Counted from the first letter of the stretch, positions 9,839 through 18,011 are shown. The stretch is 64,000 bases of DNA from Pseudarthrobacter sp. MM222 (GCF_947090775.1 NZ_OX352321.1:1364001-1428000), one strand, 5' to 3'. Notes: generated from the sequence alone by a model not told the origin. Made by a program: numbers and translations.

Positions 9839-10519
9839 CTAAAAGAACATCGGCGGAGCATCCAGCACGGTTTCGTCCACGCGCCGGTCCACCCACTGGC
9901 TGAAGGGCTTGTCCAGCTCATACTTGCCGTAGTCGGTGCGCAACAGGGTCCGGACCTCGGCATTGTCCGGGTTGTTGAGCGACTCGAAGTACTCCACGGA
10001 CCAATGGAACCAGCGCATGCAGAACAGCCGCATCGTCAGCCCGTGTGTGACGAACAGGGCGTTCGGGGCGTAGCTCGGCTTGGACCAGTGCCGGTGCAGC
10101 GTCTCCATGAACGAGGAGATCCTGTCGTACACATCGGAGCCGGACTCGCCCTCCCGGAAGCGGTAGAAAAAGTGGCCGTAGGCGTTCCGGAGCTCCTTCT
10201 GGTCCTCGATTTCGCCGGCGATCTGGAAGTTCGCCCAGTCCTGCTCCCGCAGCCGCGGTTCCTCGATCACCCGCTCGGTCAGCGGCCCGAGGTCGAGCGC
10301 CTCCAGCGTCTGATAGGCCCGGAGATAGGGGGAAACATAGACGCAGACCTGCCGGCCGGCCAGCAGGCGCCGGACCTGCTCACCGGCGGCGCGAGCCTGC
10401 TCGAGCCCCAGGTCGGTCAGCGGAATGCGGTAATCCGGCACCCGGTTGTAGATCGAGGTATCGGCGTTGGCGGCGGACTGGCCGTGCCGGATCATGATAA
10501 TTTTCCCGGGCGCACTCAT
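9839..10519 (-). CDS. Histidine phosphatase (phosphoglycerate mutase-like)
   Basis: A 226-residue protein beginning MSAPGKIIMIRHGQSAAN. The RHG signature places phospho-acceptor His12 at the active site, and a second catalytic histidine is in ALFVTHGLTMRLF. Much longer open frames extend upstream but contain no domain, so the start at 10519 directly before the core is preferred. The substrate is unknown: the branch includes phosphoglycerate mutases, phytases and broad sugar or nucleotide phosphatases. The gene is divergent from the CPBP protease gene, with 88 bases between. Confidence 0.85.
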   Translation of the reverse strand: MSAPGKIIMIRHGQSAANADTSIYNRVPDYRIPLTDLGLEQARAAGEQVRRLLAGRQVCVYVSPYLRAYQTLEALDLGPLTERVIEEPRLREQDWANFQIAGEIEDQKELRNAYGHFFYRFREGESGSDVYDRISSFMETLHRHWSKPSYAPNALFVTHGLTMRLFCMRWFHWSVEYFESLNNPDNAEVRTLLRTDYGKYELDKPFSQWVDRRVDETVLDAPPMFF

Positions 10520-10595
10520 AGCTCCCAAGCATAGGTCCGTTCGGGGCGCCGGCCGGGGAAGCGCCCGGAAGCAGGCAACTGCCAGCAACTGCAGG

Positions 10596-10601
10596 CAAGA
10601 T
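10596..10601 (+). promoter_or_regulatory. -10 element CAAGAT, predicted leaderless start of CPBP gene
   Basis: CAAGAT, spacer AGGAAC (6 nt), ATG at 10608. It decides the start codon over an in-frame ATG at 10467 that would run antisense into the phosphatase gene. Confidence 0.45.
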
Positions 10602-10607
10602 AGGAAC

Positions 10608-11495
10608 ATGTTGGTTCCTTCGCGCCGTCGGCTTCGCATCGAGGTCTGGATTGTCCTGGGTCTGTCGCTGGGGCAGTCGGCCGTGTACTCCGTGGTGCAG
10701 CTGCTGGACAAGATGACCAAGGCGCCGCTGGCGGAGGGGACCTCCACGCTGAACCGCTCGCAGAGCAGCCGCGAGTACTTCGACCTGACGTACCAGCTGC
10801 TGGACATCATCTTTGCCCTGGTGCCGGTGGTCCTGGTGATCTACTTCCTGACCGAGCACCGGCTGCCGGGCCTGTCCGGCAACAGCAGCCTGTCCGGCAA
10901 CAGCAGCCTGGCCGGCAACAGCAGCCTGTCCGGCAACAGCAGCCTGGCCGGCAACAGCAGCCTGTCCGGCGGCAGCAGCCTGTCCGGCGGCAGCAGCGGC
11001 GGCTCGGCCTTCGGCAGGCTCGGCTTCGACTTTGCCCGGCCCGGGAAGGACCTGCTACAGGGACTGGGCCTGGCCGCGCTGATCGGCATCCCCTCCCTGG
11101 GCCTGTACGCCGCGGGCCGGGCCCTCGGGATCACGACGACGATCATTCCGAGTGCGCTGGACTCCTACTGGTGGACGGTGCCGGTGCTGATCCTTTCCGC
11201 GGCGCGGCACGGGATCGTGGAGGAAGTGATCGTGGTGGGCTACCTGCTGGACCGGCTGGGCAAGCTCGGCTGGAGCATGCCCCTGGCCATCTTCGCGAGC
11301 TCGATGCTCCGCGGCAGCTACCACCTCTACCAGGGCTTCGGCCCGTTTATCGGCAACGCGGTGATGGGGGTGGTTTTCGCCCTGGTTTACACCCGGACCC
11401 GCCGGGTGATGCCGCTCGTCATCGCCCATGCTCTGCTGGACATCGTGGCGTTCGTCGGTTTCAGCCTTTTCGGCAAGTCCGTCGGCCTGGGCTGA
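10608..11495 (+). CDS. CPBP-family intramembrane metalloprotease with hexapeptide repeat
   Basis: A 295-residue multi-pass membrane protein. The CPBP (CAAX-protease/bacteriocin-processing) motifs are all present: Glu205-Glu206 in HGIVEEVIVVGYLLDRL, His239 in RGSYHLYQGFG and His274 in VIAHALLDI. Together these form the predicted metal site inside the membrane. The first two hydrophobic segments span about residues 9-30 and 60-80. Between them and the catalytic domain lies a Ser/Gly/Asn-rich stretch (residues 89-130) made of seven copies of LSGNSS-like hexapeptides. That insert is not part of the family core. The biological substrate is unknown. Confidence 0.88.
   Translation: MLVPSRRRLRIEVWIVLGLSLGQSAVYSVVQLLDKMTKAPLAEGTSTLNRSQSSREYFDLTYQLLDIIFALVPVVLVIYFLTEHRLPGLSGNSSLSGNSSLAGNSSLSGNSSLAGNSSLSGGSSLSGGSSGGSAFGRLGFDFARPGKDLLQGLGLAALIGIPSLGLYAAGRALGITTTIIPSALDSYWWTVPVLILSAARHGIVEEVIVVGYLLDRLGKLGWSMPLAIFASSMLRGSYHLYQGFGPFIGNAVMGVVFALVYTRTRRVMPLVIAHALLDIVAFVGFSLFGKSVGLG
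10872..10997 (+). repeat. Seven 18-bp tandem repeats inside the CPBP gene
   Basis: Seven in-frame copies of CTGTCCGGCAACAGCAGC with variants at codons 2 and 4 (TCC/GCC, AAC/GGC), encoding L-(S/A)-G-(N/G)-S-S. Copy number in such arrays is expected to vary by slippage without breaking the frame. Confidence 0.95.
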
Positions 11496-11544
11496 GCCGC
11501 AAAGCCCGGGCCGAGCCTCGTAGCCCGGGCTGACGCTTAAAGGT

Positions 11545-11595
11545 TTCGGCCGCCATCCAGGGTGACGTCATTGGCACCCGCCGATGGCGGCCGAA
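11545..11595. terminator. Hairpin between convergent CPBP and VOC genes
   Basis: Perfect 13-bp arms TTCGGCCGCCATC (11545-11557) and complement (11583-11595) separate two convergent stop codons. No U-tract follows on either side; a bidirectional terminator is likely. Confidence 0.65.
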
Positions 11596-11614
11596 GAGTT
11601 GGGGCAGCGAAGCC

Positions 11615-12253
11615 TTAGATGGTGACGGCTCCGGAGGACGTCTCGAACGTGACGGACAGGATGCCGGGCGTGCCGTGCGGGGCCAGCCAGTTGACGGCGA
11701 CATCTTCCAGCGGTTTCTCCACCGGTTCACCCAGCCATTCCGTCACGCGGTCCGCGGAGCCGGCGATGGTCAGGGCAGTCATCTTGACCTCGCTCGGGTA
11801 GGCGTTGGACGGGTGCAGCTCCGGATCGCCCTCCCACTTCAGCATGTACGGCACCTGGGGATCGGCGATGAGGCCCAGGATGCCGATCTGCTTCCAGACG
11901 AGCTCGCGGCCGTCCGGGAACTTCCGGTTGCCGTTGACGGCGGCGCGGCCAAGCCGGTGCTCGAACGGCGTCAGGTCGTCGACCTCGACGCACCAGCCCA
12001 TCCAGCCGCCGCCTGCTTCGGAACGGGCACGTACGGCCTGGCCAAACGGTGCCTTGTCCGAGGCGGGGTGGTTCAGGACCTCCACGACTTCCAGGTACTT
12101 ATGTCCGGCAAGCGGAATAATCATGTTTCGGGTCCCGAAACGGGGGTGTACTCCACCCTTCACGGCTTCAACGCCGAGGGCAGACGCAATACGGTCGGTG
12201 GTGGCAGCTAGGCCATCTTGTTCACAGGCGTAAGAGACGTGATCCATGCGCAT
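11615..12253 (-). CDS. VOC-superfamily (glyoxalase-like) protein
   Basis: A 212-residue protein starting MRMDHVSYACEQDGL. It has an N-terminal betaalphabetabetabeta half (DHVSYA, GTRNMIIPLAGHKYLEVVEVL) followed by a second half with CVEVDDL and a C-terminal LSVTFETSSGAVTI. The pattern matches the glyoxalase-like domain family, whose members bind metals or small ligands. Substrate and reaction are unknown. The start at 12253 is chosen over an inner ATG at 12247 because a CAAGAT hexamer lies exactly 6 nt upstream. Confidence 0.8.
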   Translation of the reverse strand: MRMDHVSYACEQDGLAATTDRIASALGVEAVKGGVHPRFGTRNMIIPLAGHKYLEVVEVLNHPASDKAPFGQAVRARSEAGGGWMGWCVEVDDLTPFEHRLGRAAVNGNRKFPDGRELVWKQIGILGLIADPQVPYMLKWEGDPELHPSNAYPSEVKMTALTIAGSADRVTEWLGEPVEKPLEDVAVNWLAPHGTPGILSVTFETSSGAVTI

Positions 12254-12259
12254 GCCCTC

Positions 12260-12265
12260 ATCTTG
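12260..12265 (-). promoter_or_regulatory. -10 element CAAGAT, predicted leaderless start of VOC gene
   Basis: Minus strand: CAAGAT, spacer GAGGGC (6 nt), ATG at 12253. Confidence 0.45.
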
Positions 12266-12440
12266 GCACTTTGTGATGGGGCTCTCAGCTTAGGGTGTCC
12301 TAACTGGCGGGGAAGTCACTTTGACGGCGTTGTACTGCCCCCTCGCGGGCCGTTGTCGCGGGGTGGCGGAGGACCTGTCCAGACCCGGGGCGTGGACTTC
12401 ATCTTTGTCACAAAGCTGTTCAGCGCCCGCGGGCCGTTCC

Positions 12441-12446
12441 TACACT
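12441..12446 (+). promoter_or_regulatory. -10 element TACACT of the metY riboswitch promoter
   Basis: TACACT followed by 6 nt (GAACCC) and then the first aptamer bases AGGTCATGAG, so transcription would begin at the aptamer edge. A weak -35 (TTCAGC, 12419-12424) sits 16 nt upstream. Confidence 0.55.
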
Positions 12447-12452
12447 GAACCC

Positions 12453-12570
12453 AGGTCATGAGTGCCAGCGGACAGCCCCGGCTTGCTGGCCGGCAACCCT
12501 CGTTTCGCGGTGGGGTGCCCCGGGTGAAGACCTGGCCGTCCGGCGCCCGCCGGTCGGCAAGCGCGGCGCC
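12453..12570 (+). ncRNA. SAM-IV riboswitch upstream of metY
   Basis: The conserved SAM-IV core is visible in order: GGTCATGAGTGCCAGCG, CCCCGGCTTGCTGGCCGG, CAACCCTC, GCGGTGGGGTGCCCCGGG, the closing GAAGACC strand and the 3' pseudoknot segment GGCAAGCGCGG. SAM-IV binds S-adenosylmethionine and represses methionine genes in Actinobacteria. About 50 nt separate the aptamer from the metY ribosome site AGGAG (12620-12624). This stretch can form a CCGGGC (12580-12585)/GCCCGG (12609-12614) stem just before that site, a possible expression platform. Confidence 0.93.
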
Positions 12571-12630
12571 TGAACCGACCCGGGCCGATGGCCTCCGGGG
12601 CGGCCTGTGCCCGGTCCCTAGGAGCTCCGA

Positions 12631-13947
12631 ATGTCCAACGCCTGGTCCTTTGAAACCCGCCAGATCCACGCCGGCCAACAGCCGGACAGCGCCACCGGCG
12701 CCCGTTCCCTGCCCATCTACCAGACGACGTCGTTCGTGTTCCCCAGCGCCGAGAGCGCAGCCAACCGCTTCGCGCTGGCCGAACTTGCGCCGATCTACAC
12801 CCGGATCGGCAATCCCACGCAGGATGCCGTGGAGCAGCGGGTGGCGAGCCTGGAAGGCGGCCTTGGGGCGCTGCTGCTCAGCTCCGGCCAGGCTGCGGAG
12901 ACCTTCGCGATCCTGAACATCGCGGAGGCCGGCGACCACGTCGTGGCCAGCCCCAGCCTGTACGGCGGAACCTACAACCTGCTGGCGCATACCCTGAAGA
13001 AATTCGGCATCTCCGTGACGTTCGTGCAGGATCCGGACAACCTGGAGCAGTGGCGCGATGCGGTCCGGCCCAACACCAAACTGTTCTTCGGCGAGGTAGT
13101 CTCCAACCCGCGCCAGGACGTCCTGGACATCGAGGGAGTTTCTGCCGTGGCCCACGAGGCCGGCGTGCCGCTGATCGTGGACAACACCCTCTCCACGCCC
13201 TACCTGATCCGCCCGATCGAATGGGGCGCGGACATCGTGGTGCACTCCGCCACCAAGTATCTCGGCGGCCACGGCGCCGCGATCGCGGGCGTCATCGTTG
13301 ACTCCGGCAACTTCGACTTCGGGGCGGAGCCGGAGCGGTTCCCGGGATTCAACACCCCGGACCCCACCTACAACGGCATCGTCTACGCACGTGACCTCGG
13401 CAAGGACGGTGCGCTCGGCGCAAACCTCTCCTACATCCTCAAAGCGCGCGTCCAGCTGCTGCGCGACCTGGGCTCCGCCGTCTCCCCGTTCAACGCCTTC
13501 CTCATCGCCCAGGGCATTGAGACCCTGAGCCTGCGGGTGGAACGCCACGTTGCCAACGCCACCAAGGTCGCCGAATGGCTCGAAGCCCGGGCCGACGTCG
13601 AATCGGTCGCCTACGCGGGGCTGCCGTCCAGCCCCTGGTATGAGCGCGGCCGCAAGTACGGGCCCAAAGGCACCGGCGCCGTGGTCTCGTTCATCGTCGC
13701 CGGGGGAGCGGAGGCCGGCCAGCGCTTCGTCGATGCCCTCGAGCTGCACTCCCACGTGGCGAACATCGGCGATGTGCGCTCGCTGGTCATCCACCCGGCC
13801 TCCACCACCCACAGCCAGCTGTCGCCGGAACAGCAGACCATCGCCGGCGTCCATCCGGGCCTGGTACGGCTTTCCGTGGGACTCGAGCACATCGACGACA
13901 TCCTCGCCGACCTCGACGCCGGCTTCCGCGCTGCCAAGGGCGACTGA
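12631..13947 (+). CDS. metY: O-acetylhomoserine sulfhydrylase (aminocarboxypropyltransferase)
   Basis: A 438-residue PLP enzyme of the Cys/Met-metabolism family. It forms homocysteine directly from O-acetylhomoserine and sulfide. The PLP lysine is Lys209 in HSATKYLGGHG. SSGQAAETFAILNI, SLYGGTYNLLAHTL and the length over 430 residues distinguish MetY from shorter cystathionine synthases. A SAM-IV riboswitch precedes it. The next gene, metX, with its own SAM-IV element, makes the substrate, so both steps should fall when SAM is abundant. The ATG follows AGGAG by 6 bases. Confidence 0.96.
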   Translation: MSNAWSFETRQIHAGQQPDSATGARSLPIYQTTSFVFPSAESAANRFALAELAPIYTRIGNPTQDAVEQRVASLEGGLGALLLSSGQAAETFAILNIAEAGDHVVASPSLYGGTYNLLAHTLKKFGISVTFVQDPDNLEQWRDAVRPNTKLFFGEVVSNPRQDVLDIEGVSAVAHEAGVPLIVDNTLSTPYLIRPIEWGADIVVHSATKYLGGHGAAIAGVIVDSGNFDFGAEPERFPGFNTPDPTYNGIVYARDLGKDGALGANLSYILKARVQLLRDLGSAVSPFNAFLIAQGIETLSLRVERHVANATKVAEWLEARADVESVAYAGLPSSPWYERGRKYGPKGTGAVVSFIVAGGAEAGQRFVDALELHSHVANIGDVRSLVIHPASTTHSQLSPEQQTIAGVHPGLVRLSVGLEHIDDILADLDAGFRAAKGD

Positions 13948-14049
13948 TCCGCCAGTTTCCGGTGCCCCGGCCGCGCGCCGGGGCACCGGAAACCACGGCC
14001 TGCAGTCACATAGCCGTCACAATCTTCGCCACAACGGCGCTCCGTTTCG

Positions 14050-14055
14050 TAGACT
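14050..14055 (+). promoter_or_regulatory. -10 element TAGACT of the metX riboswitch promoter
   Basis: TAGACT followed by 6 nt (CGAGGC) and then AGGTCATGAG, the same geometry as at metY. metX therefore has its own promoter rather than depending on metY read-through. Confidence 0.55.
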
Positions 14056-14061
14056 CGAGGC

Positions 14062-14178
14062 AGGTCATGAGTGCCAGCGACAGCCCCGGCTTGCTGGCCG
14101 GCAACCCTCCTTTTGCGGCGGGGTGCCCCGGGTGAAGACCTGGCCTGCCGGTCTGCCGACGGCGGGCAAGCGCGAAGT
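14062..14178 (+). ncRNA. SAM-IV riboswitch upstream of metX
   Basis: Same ordered core as the metY element (GGTCATGAGTGCCAGCG, CCCCGGCTTGCTGGCCGG, CAACCCTCC, GCGGGGTGCCCCGGG, GAAGACC, GGGCAAGCGCG) with a few substitutions. Here the aptamer directly abuts the ribosome site GAGG (14179-14182), 6 nt before the metX ATG. Ligand binding could therefore block translation initiation directly, without the extra 50-nt segment seen at metY. Confidence 0.93.
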
Positions 14179-14188
14179 GAGGTCCCAC

Positions 14189-15364
14189 ATGACGATTGCC
14201 GTCACCCGCAAGGGTGCACCCCTAAGCACCACCGCCGCCCCGCCAGCCACCGGCCCAGCAACGCCGGCAGGTCCTGGCGTTCCTGACGGGACGGTGCAAT
14301 ACGTCCCGATCGGTGACCTTGACCTCGAGTCCGGATCCCGGCTGCCCGATGTCACCCTTGCCTATGAAACCTGGGGGACGCTCAACGCGGACCGCTCCAA
14401 TGCGGTGCTGATCGAGCATGCGCTTACCGGCGACACCCACGTCACCCGCGGCGCCAGCGAAGAGCCCGGCTGGTGGGAACAGCTCGCCGGCCCCGGCGCC
14501 CCCGTGGACACCGAGCGGTACTTCGTGGTCTCGATCAACATCCTGGGCGGCTGCTACGGCTCCACTGGGCCCTCCACGCCCGCTCCGGACGGAAAGCCCT
14601 GGGGCTCCCGCTTCCCGCTGGTGACCCTGCGCGACACCACGGCTGCCGAAGCCCGGCTCGCCGATGCCCTCGGCATCCGGAGCTGGTACGCGGTCCTGGG
14701 CGGATCTCTCGGCGGCGCCCGAGCCCTGGAGTGGGCCGTGACCTTCCCGGAACGGGTCCGGCGCTGCGCCGTGATTTCCATCGGGGCCAGCAGCACCGCC
14801 GAACAGATCGCTTTCGCCCAGGCCCAGACGCTCGCGATCCGCCAGGATCCCGGCTTCAACGGCGGGGACTACTACGGCGGCCCGGGACCCGAGGCCGGCC
14901 TTGCCCTGGCGCGGCGCATCGCGCACATTACCTACCGCTCCGCGGCCGAGCTGGACGGACGCTTCGGCCGGAATGCCCAGGAATCAGAGGCCCCGCTGCA
15001 GGCCGGGTCGCTGGCCGGCCGGGGCCGCTACCAGGTGGAAAGCTACCTGGACCACCAGGGCAACAAACTCGTCCGGCGTTTCGACGCGAACAGCTACATC
15101 GCCATCACCGAGGCCCTCATGAGCCACGACATCAGCCGCGGCCGCGGGGCGCTCGAGGAGGCCCTGGCGCCGTCGACGGCGGAATTCCTGGTGGCAGCCG
15201 TGGACTCGGACCGGCTCTATTTCCCGGCCCAGTCCCGCGCCCTCGCGGACGCCCTGCCCGGAACCGTGGACGTGCACGTGATCCAGGCGCCGATCGGTCA
15301 TGACGGCTTCCTGACCGAGATCGGCCAGCTCAGCGGACAGCTCCGGGAAAACTTCTTCGGCTGA
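14189..15364 (+). CDS. metX: Homoserine O-acetyltransferase
   Basis: A 391-residue alpha/beta-hydrolase-fold acetyltransferase that makes O-acetylhomoserine from homoserine and acetyl-CoA, the committed step to methionine. The nucleophile is Ser173 in VLGGSLGGARALEWA, and the catalytic histidine is in the C-terminal IGHDGFL. GDTHVTRG and NILGGCYGSTGPS are family signatures. A much longer open frame begins inside metY, but the ATG at 14189 follows GAGG by 6 bases right after the riboswitch. It works with MetY in the direct sulfhydrylation route. Confidence 0.96.
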   Translation: MTIAVTRKGAPLSTTAAPPATGPATPAGPGVPDGTVQYVPIGDLDLESGSRLPDVTLAYETWGTLNADRSNAVLIEHALTGDTHVTRGASEEPGWWEQLAGPGAPVDTERYFVVSINILGGCYGSTGPSTPAPDGKPWGSRFPLVTLRDTTAAEARLADALGIRSWYAVLGGSLGGARALEWAVTFPERVRRCAVISIGASSTAEQIAFAQAQTLAIRQDPGFNGGDYYGGPGPEAGLALARRIAHITYRSAAELDGRFGRNAQESEAPLQAGSLAGRGRYQVESYLDHQGNKLVRRFDANSYIAITEALMSHDISRGRGALEEALAPSTAEFLVAAVDSDRLYFPAQSRALADALPGTVDVHVIQAPIGHDGFLTEIGQLSGQLRENFFG

Positions 15365-15566
15365 TCCGTCCGCTAAAAACGGGCATCGTCTTGACCCGAA
15401 CGTCCACTGCCTGTGCGTTTTTGCAGACGCGCTCTGCACTAATGGCCGTTGAGACGGAGGCCGGGAGCGCCCATACTCATTGAGAATGATGCCGCGTGTC
15501 ACAAATCACAGGCGTCCTCCTCCCACTGGTCAATAGGGTGTCGACGGCGACACCAAAGGAGTCGAA

Positions 15567-16949
15567 ATGAGTACGCACAACGCAGCCGCCAGGCGCCCGG
15601 AAGAGCCCGACGTCAAATCGTCCGGCCTGAAGAAGGTGGTGACGGCGTCCATGGCCGGCACCGTCGTGGAATGGTATGAGTTCTTCCTCTATGCCTCCGC
15701 CGCCACCCTCGTCTTCGGCAAGCTGTTTTTCCCGAATTCCGGCACGGAGCTGGACGGCATCATTGCCGCCTTCGTGACGTACGCTGTCGGCTTCGTGGCC
15801 CGCCCCATCGGCGGCATCGTCTTCGGCCACTTCGGCGACAAGTTCGGGCGCAAGCAGCTCCTCCAGCTCAGCATCATCCTGGTGGGCGTCGCGACCTTCG
15901 CGATGGGCTGCCTGCCGACGTTCCAGCAGATCGGCTACTGGGCTCCGGCCCTGCTCGTCTTCCTGCGCTTCGTCCAGGGCTTCGCCGTCGGCGGCGAATG
16001 GGGCGGCGCCGTCCTCCTGGTCGCCGAGCACAGCCCGAGCAAGTCCCGCGGGTTCTGGTCCTCCTGGCCGCAGTCCGCCGTTCCGATGGGCAACCTGCTC
16101 GCGACCGGTGTGCTGTTCGTCCTGTCCTCCACATTGTCCTCGGCCGACTTCCTCAGCTGGGGCTGGCGCGTAGCGTTCTGGCTCTCCGCCGTGATCGTGA
16201 TCGTCGGCTACTACATCCGCACCAAGGTCCAGGACGCCCCGATCTTCCTGGAAGCCCGCAAGGAAGTTGTCGTTGAGAACAAGGGCTACGGCGTCGCCGA
16301 GGTCTTCCGCCGCTACCCCCGCGGCGTCTTCACCGCCATGGGCCTGCGCTTCGCAGAAAACATCCTCTACTACCTCGTGGTGACCTTCTCGATCACCTAC
16401 CTGAAGATCATCGTCCAGACCGACACGTCCCGGATCCTGCTGCTCCTGCTGGTCGCTCACGCCATCCACTTCTGCGCCATTCCGCTGGTCGGCAAGCTCT
16501 CCGATAGCCTTGGCCGCAAGCCGGTGTACATGGCCGGTGCGCTCCTCGGAGCAACGTGGGGCTTCTTCGCCTTCCCGATGATGGACACCAAGAACGACCT
16601 CATCATCCTGGCCGCCATCACCATCGGCCTGCTGTTCCACTCGCTCATGTACGCCGGGCAGCCGGCGCTGATGGCCGAGATGTTCCCGACCCGGATGCGC
16701 TACTCCGGTGTCTCGCTCGGCTACCAGGTGACCTCGATCGTGGCCGGCTCGCTGGCTCCGATCATCGCCACCGCCCTGCTGAGCCAGTACAAGTCCTCCA
16801 CCCCGGTGGCCGTCTACCTGCTGATCGCCTGCGCCATCACGGCCGTCGCGGTGTTCTTCCTCAAGGAAACCCGCGGTATCTCGCTCCACGACGTCGACGC
16901 CGCCGATGCCCAGGGCACCGCGGACCTGCTGGCCTCCGGAAAGAAATAA
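15567..16949 (+). CDS. MFS transporter, metabolite:H+ symporter (MHS) family
   Basis: A 460-residue, twelve-segment membrane protein. GTVVEWYEFFLYASAATLVF at ~30 and RPIGGIVFGHFGDKFGRKQ at ~80 are hallmarks of the MHS family, which includes shikimate, alpha-ketoglutarate, citrate and osmolyte (ProP-like) proton symporters. The substrate cannot be assigned from sequence. AAAGGAG precedes the ATG by 7 bases. The gene ends at a hairpin shared with the convergent LysR gene. The 202-base region before it carries no clear promoter to my reading. Confidence 0.88.
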   Translation: MSTHNAAARRPEEPDVKSSGLKKVVTASMAGTVVEWYEFFLYASAATLVFGKLFFPNSGTELDGIIAAFVTYAVGFVARPIGGIVFGHFGDKFGRKQLLQLSIILVGVATFAMGCLPTFQQIGYWAPALLVFLRFVQGFAVGGEWGGAVLLVAEHSPSKSRGFWSSWPQSAVPMGNLLATGVLFVLSSTLSSADFLSWGWRVAFWLSAVIVIVGYYIRTKVQDAPIFLEARKEVVVENKGYGVAEVFRRYPRGVFTAMGLRFAENILYYLVVTFSITYLKIIVQTDTSRILLLLLVAHAIHFCAIPLVGKLSDSLGRKPVYMAGALLGATWGFFAFPMMDTKNDLIILAAITIGLLFHSLMYAGQPALMAEMFPTRMRYSGVSLGYQVTSIVAGSLAPIIATALLSQYKSSTPVAVYLLIACAITAVAVFFLKETRGISLHDVDAADAQGTADLLASGKK

Positions 16950-16997
16950 CGGGCAAAAATATCAGGCAAGAAGTAACCGCTAAGAAGTAACCGCAAC

Positions 16998-17030
16998 AGC
17001 CCCTGTCCCTGCTCCGCGGGGACAGGGGCT
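16998..17030. terminator. Terminator between MHS transporter and LysR gene
   Basis: Perfect 12-bp stem AGCCCCTGTCCC (16998-17009) with its complement (17019-17030) and a short loop, followed by CTTGCGTGTTT. It lies between two convergent stop codons. Just before it, the 14-bp unit AAGAAGTAACCGCT is repeated in tandem (16968-16995). Confidence 0.75.
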
Positions 17031-17065
17031 CTTGCGTGTTTGGCGGCAGATTTCGTCCGTGCTCC

Positions 17066-18010
17066 TCAGCCGGCCAGCACTGCCTGGCGTTCGCTGATCT
17101 CGATCCGGACCGCCTCGATCACGGCCTGCACAGGGGCGGAGCGCAGCGACTCCGAGCGAGCCACCGCCCAGATGGGAAGCTGGCGCTGGAAGTCGTCGGG
17201 CAGGACCGGCAGGAAGTCCGGGTTCCCCACCACCAGGAAATTCGGCAGCAGCCCGATGCCCGCGCCGCGCCGGACGGCCTCGAGCTGGGCGAAGATGCTG
17301 GTGGCCTGGAAACTGGAGCGCGGCACCGGGAGCTGGGTCGAGCGGTGGCCGAGTTCCGCGACCTGGAGCGAAGACTCAACGTAGGAGACAAAACCGTGCT
17401 GCCGGACGTCGTCGAGCGTGAGCGGCAGACCGCGCTCCCTGGCATACTGCGGGCTGGCGTAGAGCCTCAGAAAGTAGTTGCTCAGGAAAATGGTTTGCGC
17501 GTTGGTCACGTCCAGGTTCCCCACCACCACTTCAAGGTCCACTCCCGAGCGGTTCTGGCTGGCCTTGCGGGTGGCGCTGAGCATCTCCACGTTGAGCAGC
17601 GGGTGGTCCTGCTGCAGGCGCACGAGCGCCGGAGCGACGAAGGCCGCGCCGAAGCCGTCGGGCGTCGCGATCCGGACCAGGCCCGCCAGCAGATCCCCGG
17701 TCCGGGCGATGGTGCTGGACAGCGCCCCCAGCGTCCCCTCGATGGCTTCCGCCGCGGCAACCGCCTGGCTGCCGAGCTCTGTCAGCTCCCAGCCGTGCGG
17801 GCTCCGCTCCAGGGTGCGCCCGCCGAGCTGCTTGTCCAGGGCGAGGATGCGCCGGGAGATGGTGGTGTGAGTGGTGCCCAGGGTTTCCGCGACCGCATTG
17901 AACCGGCCCAGCCGTGCGACGGTCAAAAGGATCAGCAGGTCATCGGGGCTCGGAAGCCGCCTAGCGTCCACGAAATTCTCCTCCGCTGGCTCATGTGCAT
18001 CCATGCACAT
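17066..18010 (-). CDS. LysR-family regulator divergent from mmsB-mmsA
   Basis: Read from the ATG at 18010 the protein has 314 residues; a second ATG at 18004 is equally possible. The winged helix-turn-helix occupies about residues 20-80 (FNAVAETLGTTHTTISRRI), followed by a LysR ligand-binding domain (GFGAAFVAPALVRLQQDHP, GIGLLPNFLV). The same frame stays open for 1132 codons across mmsB-mmsA because of GC-rich bias, but only this part is coding. It is divergent from the valine catabolic genes, so it is a good candidate for their regulator. A 20-bp palindrome spans its start codons. Confidence 0.88.
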   Translation of the reverse strand: MCMDAHEPAEENFVDARRLPSPDDLLILLTVARLGRFNAVAETLGTTHTTISRRILALDKQLGGRTLERSPHGWELTELGSQAVAAAEAIEGTLGALSSTIARTGDLLAGLVRIATPDGFGAAFVAPALVRLQQDHPLLNVEMLSATRKASQNRSGVDLEVVVGNLDVTNAQTIFLSNYFLRLYASPQYARERGLPLTLDDVRQHGFVSYVESSLQVAELGHRSTQLPVPRSSFQATSIFAQLEAVRRGAGIGLLPNFLVVGNPDFLPVLPDDFQRQLPIWAVARSESLRSAPVQAVIEAVRIEISERQAVLAG

Positions 18011-18011
18011 G
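17992..18011. promoter_or_regulatory. Perfect palindrome over the LysR start codons
   Basis: CATGTGCAT-CC-ATGCACATG: two 9-bp arms with a 2-bp centre, covering both candidate ATGs of the LysR gene. It could be an autorepression operator, or a translation-inhibiting hairpin in the mRNA. Confidence 0.4.

Noticed and set aside
13550..14188. N-terminal extension of metX reaching into metY
   Set aside because: The extension is out-of-frame metY sequence plus the riboswitch; a good ribosome site and ATG follow at 14189.
15480..15500. CRP-like site GTGTC-ACAAA-TCACA before the MHS transporter
   Set aside because: Only the right half matches; spacing and left half do not fit TGTGA-N6-TCACA.
16968..16995. 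14-bp tandem repeat AAGAAGTAACCGC after the MHS transporter gene
   Set aside because: Two copies only, in a short intergenic gap next to a terminator; likely simple slippage with no visible role.
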